From: Rhodoferax sp.
GTDB taxonomy: Bacteria; Pseudomonadota; Gammaproteobacteria; Burkholderiales; Burkholderiaceae_C
Length of the DNA: 19,741 nt
Reading direction: 5' to 3'
NCBI GenBank assembly: GCA_026785765.1
Contig: JAJAZK010000086.1
Location: 1-19,741 of the forward strand
In this document: piece by piece, positions 14,414-19,741 of the stretch
Position numbering within the stretch: position 1 is the first letter of the stretch
How the letters are laid out: every line of letters begins with the position of its first letter
Notes under the pieces: generated by a model
The model's input: only the letters and a program-made list of their open reading frames with translations
The model's database searches: none
What the model was told of the DNA's origin: nothing
Program-made: the position numbers and the translations under genes

Positions 14414-15570
14414 TGCGTCCCCGACTTCTGCCCGACCAGGTGCGCCGGGCGCTGCTGCTGGCGGGCATCGGGGCCGGGCTGGCGGGCACCGTGGCGGCAC
14501 AGTCGCCTGCAGATGCCACGAAGTCGCCACGCCTGAACTTCCCGCGTGACTTCGCAAGTCACCCGCAAAGCCGGAACGAGTGGTGGTACATCACCGGACA
14601 TGGAAGCAGCGGTACCGGGTCGCGATCGCGCGACTACGGTTTCCAGATCACCTTCTTTCGCAGCCGCGTCGAGCCGACCCAGCAGATGGCATCGCGATTT
14701 GCTGCGCGCCAGTTGTTGTTCGCCCATGCGGCGATCACCGACATACAAGGCAAGCGCTTCTGGCACGACCAGCGTATCGCGCGCGCCGGATTTGGTATCG
14801 CACAAGCGAGCGAGGCCGACACCTCCGTCGTGCTGCGTGACTGGTCGCTGGAGCGCAGCAACGGGATGTATGTCGCGCGGATCGCCGCGCAGGACTTTGC
14901 CATGCAGCTCTCGTTCTCCGAGACCCAGCCGCTGGTGCTCCAGGGTGTCAACGGTCTCTCGCGAAAGGGGCCGGAGCCGCAGCAAGCGAGCTTTTACTAC
15001 AGCAAGCCACAGCTCGCGTTTGACGGTGTTATCCACATTCAAGGTCAACGCCTCCCGCTGGTCGGCGCTGGCGGCGCATCGGCGAATGCCGACTTCAGGC
15101 CCGGCGACGGCGCCGCCTGGCTGGACCATGAATGGAGCGACAGCTTCATGCATCCGCTGGCGGTCGGCTGGGACTGGATTGGCATGAACCTCTTCGATGG
15201 TAGCGCACTCACCGCATTTCGCTTGCGTGACAAATCGGGAGCTCCTCTGTGGGATGGCGGATCCTATCGCCATCCCGGTCGGGTCGGCGCTGCCGCGTCC
15301 ACGTTTGAACGCGGCGGCACCATATTCCAGGCGCTGCGGTTCTGGAAGAGTTCCCTGACGCAAGCCACTTACCCGGTCGAGTGGCTGGTGCGCACTCCGG
15401 GCGGCGACTACCGCGCCCGCGCGGTGCTGGACGACCAGGAGCTCGACAGCCGCGGCTCCACCGGCGCCGTTTACTGGGAAGGACTGTGTGACCTGTTTGA
15501 CGGCACGCAACGCCGTGTGGGCCGCGGTTACCTGGAAATGACGGGATATGCAAAACCATTGGTACTGTGA
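14413..15570 (+). CDS. Exported lipocalin-like protein (CrtC/AttH family)
   Basis: A 385-residue protein starting at GTG 14413, which shares one base with the SDR stop (TAGTG). Residues 1-29 form an export signal, VRRALLLAGIGAGLAGTVAAQ, with a twin arginine before the hydrophobic core (Tat possible, Sec not excluded) and cleavage likely after VAA. The mature protein matches the CrtC / AttH lipocalin-like family: HPQSRNEWWYITGHG (50-64), DYGFQITFFRSR (74-85), AWLDHEWSDSF (235-245) and GWDWIGMNLFDG (252-263). Annotation pipelines often call such proteins carotenoid 1,2-hydratase. No other carotenoid gene is present here, so I do not assign that activity; binding or processing of a hydrophobic ligand in the periplasm is more cautious. 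AttH-type members usually lie beside AttEFG-type ABC transporters. Here an MsbA-like exporter follows after a 469-bp structured spacer. Confidence 0.86.
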   Translation: MRPRLLPDQVRRALLLAGIGAGLAGTVAAQSPADATKSPRLNFPRDFASHPQSRNEWWYITGHGSSGTGSRSRDYGFQITFFRSRVEPTQQMASRFAARQLLFAHAAITDIQGKRFWHDQRIARAGFGIAQASEADTSVVLRDWSLERSNGMYVARIAAQDFAMQLSFSETQPLVLQGVNGLSRKGPEPQQASFYYSKPQLAFDGVIHIQGQRLPLVGAGGASANADFRPGDGAAWLDHEWSDSFMHPLAVGWDWIGMNLFDGSALTAFRLRDKSGAPLWDGGSYRHPGRVGAAASTFERGGTIFQALRFWKSSLTQATYPVEWLVRTPGGDYRARAVLDDQELDSRGSTGAVYWEGLCDLFDGTQRRVGRGYLEMTGYAKPLVL

Positions 15571-15593
15571 CGGCGACTATCGCAACCGTTCCA

Positions 15594-15611
15594 CCCTGTT
15601 AGGCTACAGGG
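15594..15611 (+). terminator. Hairpin 24 bp after the lipocalin-like gene
   Basis: CCCTGT and ACAGGG form a perfect 6-bp stem around a 6-nt loop, soon after the stop at 15570. There is no downstream T-tract, so it may be an mRNA 3'-end stabiliser or a rho-dependent end rather than an intrinsic terminator. Confidence 0.35.
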
Positions 15612-15687
15612 CTTGCCAGGACCCTAGAACCTGGAAACCGCAGTTGACCGCTTTCTTCCGCTGGATACGCCTTATGAACTCTAGCTT

Positions 15688-15699
15688 CCGTGCGCACGG
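15688..15699. promoter_or_regulatory. Perfect 12-bp palindrome CCGTGCGCACGG, candidate operator
   Basis: A perfect palindrome in the spacer upstream of the exporter gene, 39 bp downstream of TTGACC (15644-15649). Its core GTGCGCAC is also the core of the palindrome at 709-720. That may be coincidence in GC-rich DNA. Confidence 0.3.
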
Positions 15700-15778
15700 G
15701 CAAGGTCACTTCAAGGGTGCCAGAGCTACGCACCCGACTGAGCCGCGCTGGCGCCTGCTTGCGGTGTTGCTTCTCTTT

Positions 15779-15848
15779 GCGCGAAGAAGCCCGCAGCGTC
15801 GTCGGCCTTGCAGGCCGCAGTCAAGCCAGAGGCTTGCCTTCTTCGCGC
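15779..15848. repeat. Inverted repeat with perfect 11-bp arms around the first repeat unit's head
   Basis: GCGCGAAGAAG (15779-15789) is the exact reverse complement of CTTCTTCGCGC (15838-15848). The right arm lies inside the first 84-bp unit, and the second unit carries another copy (15922-15932). The left arm also takes part in GCTTCT...AGAAGC (15769-15790). RNA from this region could fold in competing ways. Confidence 0.6.
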
Positions 15849-15972
15849 TGTCCAAGTGTGCGCGGGCACACCTGGAGCCGCAGCGCTCGCCTTGCAGGCC
15901 GCAGTCAAGCCAGAGGCTTGCCTTCTTCGCGCTGTCCAAGTGTGCGCGGGCACACCTGGAGCCGCAGCGCTC
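15805..15972. repeat. Two perfect tandem copies of an 84-bp hairpin-rich unit
   Basis: Copy 1 is 15805-15888 and copy 2 is 15889-15972; by eye they are identical and directly abutting. Each unit contains GCCT-TGC-AGGC, then CAAGCC-AGA-GGCTTG, then GTGTGC-GCGG-GCACAC, and near its end GAGC...GCTC: up to four small stems in one unit. The sequence just before copy 1 (CCCGCAGCG, 15790-15798) resembles the unit's tail (GCCGCAGCG), so a decayed third unit is possible. It has no spacers, no coding signal and no target-site duplication that I can see. The best description is a REP/BIME-like or other dispersed palindromic element; the family is not recognised. Confidence 0.85.
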
Positions 15973-16039
15973 AGCCTTTCCAACGCACTCCATCGCAGCC
16001 CACTCGGGCGCGTCCCACTGCGGTTTCTAGGTTGTATCG

Positions 16040-17833
16040 ATGCCAATCTCGACAGAACGCGCCAAAGCCCGGTCACCGCGCTCGTTGTCGGGCCTGCTGC
16101 CGTTTCTCCGGCCGTACCGCGGCCGCATTGCGCTGGCCATCTTCTTCCTCGTCATGGCGGCTGCCAGCACACTGGCCTTTCCCATCGCCCTGCGCGGGCT
16201 GATCGACGGCGGAATGGCCGGCGGCGTGGCTGGCTCCGACAGGGGCATCCAGGTGATGGCGCTGCGTGACCACTTCGTCGAGCTGTTTGCGGTTTCGGTG
16301 GCGCTCGGCCTTTTTTCAGCGGCGCGCTTCTACATGGTCAGCTGGCTGGGCGAACGGGTCACCTCCGACCTGCGCAACGCGGTCTACGGCCATGTGCTGC
16401 GGCAAAGCCCGGAATTCTTTCAAACCACACAGACTGGCGAGGTGTTGAGCCGCCTGACGGTCGATACCACCCTGGTGCAAACGGTGGTGGGTTCGTCGCT
16501 CAGCATGGGGTTGCGAAACGCGGTGATGGGTGTGGGCGCCCTGGGCATGCTGGTCTGGACCAATCCATACGTGATGTTGCAGGTGCTGGGTATTCTGGTG
16601 CTCGTCGTATTGCCCAGCCTGTGGTTCGGTCGCCGCGTGCGAAACCTCTCGCGCGCGAGCCAGGACCGGGTAGCGGACTCAAGCGCCATTGCTGCCGAAG
16701 TGCTCAACGCGATTCCGGTGGTGCAGAGCTACAGCGCTGAGCAGCGCGAAACGCAGCGCTTCGACGCTTCCACCGACAACGCTTTCAAGGTCGCAATACG
16801 CCGCAGCCTGGCGCGCTCGATACTGGTCGGCTTCATCATCATCGCCACCTCGGCGGCCCTGCTGTGGGGCCTGTACCAGGGCACACAGGCGGTGATGGCC
16901 GGTCGTATCAGTGCCGGGCACCTGGGACAAACCGTGGTCTTTGTGATCATTCTGGCTGGCGCATTCGCGGTGCTCGGCGAGGTGTACGGCGATTTGTTGC
17001 GTGCCGCCGGCGCCACCGAACGCTTGATGGAGCTGCTTGACACCCGCTCGCCGATCAGCTCACCGGTCAAACCGGTGGCCGCAACCAGCGGCGCAAATGG
17101 CAGCGCAGTCGAGTTCCGCGCGGTGCAGTTCCACTATCCGTCGCGGCCGCTACAGGCTGCGCTGCAGGATTTCAATTTGCGCGTAGACGCCGGTGAAACA
17201 GTGGCCCTGGTTGGCGCCAGTGGTGCCGGCAAAACCACGGTGTTCCAGCTGTTGCTGCGTTTTTACGACCCGCAGCATGGAAGCATCACGCTGGGCGGCG
17301 TGCCGATTCGCGACCTGGCCTTGCAGGACCTGCGCCAACAGGTGGGCATCGTGCCGCAGGACGCGGTGATCTTTTCGACCAGCGCCATGGAGAACATCCG
17401 TTACGGCAAACCCGACGCGACCGACGACCAAGTCCGTGCTGCGGCGCAGGCTGCGTTTGCCGACGGCTTTATCTGTGCCCTTCCGCAGGCTTACGGCACC
17501 TTCCTGGGCGAACGCGGCGTTAGGCTGAGTGGCGGCCAGCGCCAGCGCATCGCCATTGCGCGGGCGATGCTGAAAAACCCACCGCTGTTGTTGCTCGACG
17601 AAGCCACCAGCGCACTGGACGCAGAAAGTGAACGCAAGGTTCAGGCGGCGCTCGAATCAGCGATGCGCAACCGCACCACGGTGGTGATCGCGCACCGGCT
17701 TGCCACCGTGCAAAAGGCGGACCGCATCGTGGTGCTTGAACATGGACGCATAGTGGAACAGGGTAGCCACACAGCCCTGGTGGCGCAGGGCGGGATCTAT
17801 GCAAGGCTGGCGGCCCTGCAGTTCACAACCTGA
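16040..17833 (+). CDS. MsbA-like ABC exporter (fused permease and ATPase)
   Basis: A 597-residue half-transporter of the type IV ABC exporter fold, expected to form a homodimer in the inner membrane. Residues about 15-325 hold the transmembrane domain, with hydrophobic segments near 30-50, 80-100, 157-175, 180-197, 258-278 and 296-315. The nucleotide-binding domain starts near 355: Walker A GASGAGKTT (392-400), Q-loop Q440 in GIVPQDAVIF, signature LSGGQRQRIA (496-505), Walker B LLLLDEATSALD (516-527) and H-loop H552 in IAHRLAT. All catalytic elements are intact. It resembles MsbA-type lipid A or lipid/multidrug exporters, but the cargo is unknown. ATG 16040 has AGG 8 nt upstream. The gene follows the lipocalin-like operon after a structured spacer and converges on the DUF1178 gene 36 bp away. 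Confidence 0.92.
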   Translation: MPISTERAKARSPRSLSGLLPFLRPYRGRIALAIFFLVMAAASTLAFPIALRGLIDGGMAGGVAGSDRGIQVMALRDHFVELFAVSVALGLFSAARFYMVSWLGERVTSDLRNAVYGHVLRQSPEFFQTTQTGEVLSRLTVDTTLVQTVVGSSLSMGLRNAVMGVGALGMLVWTNPYVMLQVLGILVLVVLPSLWFGRRVRNLSRASQDRVADSSAIAAEVLNAIPVVQSYSAEQRETQRFDASTDNAFKVAIRRSLARSILVGFIIIATSAALLWGLYQGTQAVMAGRISAGHLGQTVVFVIILAGAFAVLGEVYGDLLRAAGATERLMELLDTRSPISSPVKPVAATSGANGSAVEFRAVQFHYPSRPLQAALQDFNLRVDAGETVALVGASGAGKTTVFQLLLRFYDPQHGSITLGGVPIRDLALQDLRQQVGIVPQDAVIFSTSAMENIRYGKPDATDDQVRAAAQAAFADGFICALPQAYGTFLGERGVRLSGGQRQRIAIARAMLKNPPLLLLDEATSALDAESERKVQAALESAMRNRTTVVIAHRLATVQKADRIVVLEHGRIVEQGSHTALVAQGGIYARLAALQFTT

Positions 17834-17869
17834 GGCGGCATCAAGCCGACACGACACCGGCATGCGGAC

Positions 17870-18319
17870 TTACTGCAATTGGCCTTTAAGCACGTCTGGA
17901 AGCAGCAGTGGCAAGACCGCAATACCCTCTTCAGCCAAGGCTTCGGTCTCGGCGCGCGAGGCCTTGCCACGGATCGCACGTTGCCCGATTTCGCCATAAT
18001 GAATGCGCCGGGCCTCTTCGGCAAAACGTTCCCCCACGTCCTCGGTCTGGGCCAACACGCTGCGCGCCATCGCCAGCCACGCCGCCTGCAGGTCAACAGA
18101 CACCGGATCGGCCGCCACCACGTCCTGTTTTGGCTCGTCGGGCGCGCGCGCACTACCCAGGTTCAGGCGCGGCGCACTGAGTTTTTTGCGCACCAGGGTG
18201 TCACCGCACATCGGGCATGCAACCATGCCGCGAGCGTGCTGCGAGGCAAAATCTTCCTCGGAGGCAAACCAGCCTTCAAAAACATGCTCGTGCGAACAGG
18301 CGAGGTCCAGAACTTTCAT
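17870..18319 (-). CDS. DUF1178 family protein
   Basis: A 149-residue cytoplasmic protein matching DUF1178, a conserved proteobacterial family without an assigned function. The N-terminal MKVLDLACSHEHVFEGWFAS (1-20) and VACPMCG (33-39) give cysteines C8, C35 and C38 with nearby histidines H10 and H12, a probable zinc ribbon. A helical C-terminal part follows, including WLAMARSVLAQTEDVGERFA and RRIHYGE. ATG 18319 starts 7 bp after the NUDIX stop, with GGGA about 9 nt upstream, so both genes are probably co-transcribed with nuoN. The NUDIX-DUF1178 pair after the nuo operon is, to my knowledge, common in Burkholderiales. Confidence 0.9.
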   Translation of the reverse strand: MKVLDLACSHEHVFEGWFASEEDFASQHARGMVACPMCGDTLVRKKLSAPRLNLGSARAPDEPKQDVVAADPVSVDLQAAWLAMARSVLAQTEDVGERFAEEARRIHYGEIGQRAIRGKASRAETEALAEEGIAVLPLLLPDVLKGQLQ

Positions 18320-18326
18320 GATTCAA

Positions 18327-18956
18327 TTATCCCGCAGCGGGCTGCTGCGCAACGGCACGCCACTCCAAAGGCCATGCGCCTGACAACAAATTCTGCAACC
18401 ACAACGCCCCGATCAGCGTCTTGGCGTCGGTCACCTGCCCGTCCCGGCACCAGGCCATCAGCTCCTGCGGTGTGGCGCTGAATACATCCAGGAATTCGCC
18501 CTGATCGAGCTGGCGCGCTCCCAGGGACAGGCTGCGCGCGAACCAGATGTCGATAAATTCGGTCGAGTAAGACACCACCGGATGCAACACGCCGGCGTGT
18601 GCCCATTCCAGCGCCCGGTAGCCGGTTTCTTCGCGCAGTTCGCGCCGTGCACACTCCAGCAAGTCCTCGCCCGGGTCGCATTTGCCAGCCGGAAACTCGA
18701 CCATCACCCTGCCCACCGGATAACGGAACTGGCGCTCCAGCACCACCCGCGTGGCGCCGACCGCATCCACCAGCAAAGGAATGACCATCACCGCACCAGG
18801 ATGCACCACATACTCGCGTGTCGCCTCGGACCCATCGGGCAACCGTACCGTGTCGCGACGCGCGTGCAGGAAGTCGCCGCGGACTATCTCCTGGCTCGCA
18901 AGGCGATGCTCGAGCAGGTGCGCATCGGCCGCTGGATCCGGCGCCACGGGCGTCAA
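18327..18956 (-). CDS. NUDIX hydrolase, ADP-ribose pyrophosphatase type
   Basis: About 209 residues. The Nudix box G-x5-E-x7-REUxEExGU is complete: it begins GKCDPGEDLLECARRELREE and continues TGY (residues 91-113 from the chosen start). It is preceded by LERQFRYPVGRVMVEFPA, the usual dimer and substrate segment of ADP-ribose pyrophosphatases. The reaction would be hydrolysis of ADP-ribose or a related nucleoside diphosphate sugar to AMP and a sugar phosphate. The start is uncertain: the frame is open to GTG 18989 inside nuoN. TTG 18956 overlaps the nuoN stop as TTGA and leaves the N-terminal length seen in relatives (about ten residues before HLLEHRLASQEIV); GTG 18947 is also possible. None has a good ribosome site, so coupling to nuoN translation is likely. 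Confidence 0.88.
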   Translation of the reverse strand: MTPVAPDPAADAHLLEHRLASQEIVRGDFLHARRDTVRLPDGSEATREYVVHPGAVMVIPLLVDAVGATRVVLERQFRYPVGRVMVEFPAGKCDPGEDLLECARRELREETGYRALEWAHAGVLHPVVSYSTEFIDIWFARSLSLGARQLDQGEFLDVFSATPQELMAWCRDGQVTDAKTLIGALWLQNLLSGAWPLEWRAVAQQPAAG

Positions 18957-19741
18957 CCGGCCATCATGGCGGCGACGGCTTGCGCGCACAAGGCCATGAG
19001 CGAATGGGGCAACAAACCCAGCAACAGCACCAGCGCCCCGTTGAGGGTGAGTACCAGGCGCACATCGGCGAGCGCTTCGATGGGCGCAGTCTGTACCGGT
19101 TCGTCAAAATACATCAGCTTGACAATACGCAGGTAATAAAACGCGCCGACCAGGGACATCATGACGGCGTACACCGCCAGTCCGATGTGCAAGGCCTGGC
19201 CGGAGGCGATCAGGGCCTGCAGTACCGACAACTTGGCGTAGAAACCGACCATCGGCGGAATACCCGCCAGAGAAAAAAGGCACACCGCCATGACCGCCGC
19301 ATACAACGGGCTGCGTTGGTTCAGACCGGCGAAATCCGCAATTTCTTCACTCTCGAAACCTTTGCGCGCCAGCAGCAACACGACGCCAAAACTGCCCAGC
19401 GTGGTCAACACGTAAGTCACGACATAGAACATCGAGGCGCCGTAGGCATCCGCCGATGAAATAGTGTTGCCGTTGATCACGCCGGACATCATCCCCAGCA
19501 ACACGAATCCCATATGGGAGATGGTCGAGAACGCGAGCATGCGTTTGATGTTGGTCTGCGCAATGGCTGCCAGGTTGCCAACCAGCAACGAGCCGACCGA
19601 TAACAGCATCAGCATCTGCTGCCAGTCCAGCGCGAGCGGCAACATGCCTTCGACCAGCAGGCGGATAAAAATCGCAAACGCTGCCAGCTTCGGTGCGCCG
19701 CCGATGAGCAGCGTGACTACGGTCGGTGCGCCCTGGTACAC
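18953..19741 (-). CDS. nuoN: NADH-quinone oxidoreductase subunit N, C-terminal part (5' end beyond the right edge)
   Basis: 262 codons of an integral membrane antiporter-like subunit of respiratory complex I, which couples NADH oxidation to proton pumping. Recognisable stretches are YQGAPTVVTLLIGGAPKLAA, QTNIKRMLAFSTISHMGFVL and LFSLAGIPPMVGFYAKLSVL, with conserved lysines in transmembrane helices and K65-R66 (from the window edge) in the NIKRMLA loop. About seven hydrophobic segments are visible. The protein is normally near 490 residues, so roughly half is missing. The valine codon at the edge is internal, not a start. Its TGA overlaps the presumed NUDIX TTG. It is presumably the last gene of a nuoA-N operon running in from the right. 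Confidence 0.95.
   Translation of the reverse strand: MYQGAPTVVTLLIGGAPKLAAFAIFIRLLVEGMLPLALDWQQMLMLLSVGSLLVGNLAAIAQTNIKRMLAFSTISHMGFVLLGMMSGVINGNTISSADAYGASMFYVVTYVLTTLGSFGVVLLLARKGFESEEIADFAGLNQRSPLYAAVMAVCLFSLAGIPPMVGFYAKLSVLQALIASGQALHIGLAVYAVMMSLVGAFYYLRIVKLMYFDEPVQTAPIEALADVRLVLTLNGALVLLLGLLPHSLMALCAQAVAAMMAG

Larger units (their letters stand above)
15571..16039. other. Structured non-coding spacer, 469 bp
   Basis: No convincing gene. Overlapping frames are open on both strands only because the internal 84-bp repeat is a multiple of three. It contains in order: a hairpin at 15594-15611, a smaller one (CCAGG...CCTGG, 15616-15634), TTGACC at 15644-15649 as a possible -35, the palindrome at 15688-15699, 11-bp inverted arms at 15779-15848 and the tandem repeat at 15805-15972. 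The promoter of the exporter gene should lie here, but I cannot place a good -10. Confidence 0.65.

Noticed and set aside
15597..15634. Integron attC-like site (GTTAGGC core at 15598-15604)
   Set aside because: It is a single 7-mer match with no paired inverse core at the right distance, no integrase and no cassette organisation.
15805..15972. CRISPR array
   Set aside because: There are only two units of 84 bp, directly abutting with no spacers, and no cas genes.
15548..16202. Protein-coding gene running through the repeat spacer
   Set aside because: Frames stay open on both strands because the 84-bp unit is a multiple of three; there is no ribosome site, no domain, and overlap with the exporter N-terminus.

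Overview
The window reads as GC-rich chromosome from a betaproteobacterium, most likely Burkholderiales and close to Comamonadaceae. The basis is GC and codon bias, the nuoN - NUDIX - DUF1178 arrangement at the right end, and the general style of the proteins. No rRNA, tRNA, CRISPR array, integrase or transposase is visible. This placement is inferred from gene content, not from a marker gene.

Left block (1-6102): a sugar-acid catabolic locus. A truncated IlvD/Edd-family dehydratase (minus strand) diverges from an IclR-type regulator. Downstream of the regulator is a tight plus-strand operon: a second IlvD/Edd dehydratase (aldonate type, C60/C128/C201), a PfkB-type 2-keto-3-deoxy-sugar-acid kinase, a 2-dehydro-3-deoxygalactonokinase (dgoK) and a 2-dehydro-3-deoxy-6-phosphogalactonate aldolase (dgoA). 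Together they would take an aldonate such as galactonate to the 2-keto-3-deoxy acid, phosphorylate it, and cleave it to pyruvate and glyceraldehyde 3-phosphate. Candidate operators and promoters are visible in both intergenic regions.

Middle block, minus strand (6129-11541): three overlapping genes in transcription order encode a winged-helix protein with a PD-(D/E)XK-like motif, an XPD/DinG-type Fe-S helicase with an N-terminal RecB-like nuclease motif, and a degenerate ABC ATPase. The first gene starts in a LexA-like box next to a -10 hexamer that would give a leaderless mRNA. Upstream is a 5'-truncated remnant of a hexose-6-phosphate mutarotase and a cytoplasmic beta-lactamase-fold serine hydrolase.

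Right block: a PLP-dependent threonine/serine dehydratase (minus) diverges from an overlapping plus-strand operon encoding a secreted chalcone-isomerase-like protein, an SDR oxidoreductase and a secreted CrtC/AttH-like lipocalin-domain protein. A 469-bp non-coding, highly structured spacer follows. It holds two perfect tandem copies of an 84-bp hairpin-rich unit. Next is an MsbA-like ABC exporter. On the minus strand at the end lie DUF1178, a NUDIX ADP-ribose pyrophosphatase and the 3' part of nuoN.

The items most worth a second look are the nuclease/helicase/ABC-ATPase operon with its candidate SOS box, the 84-bp tandem repeat, and the chalcone-isomerase/SDR/lipocalin/exporter group.
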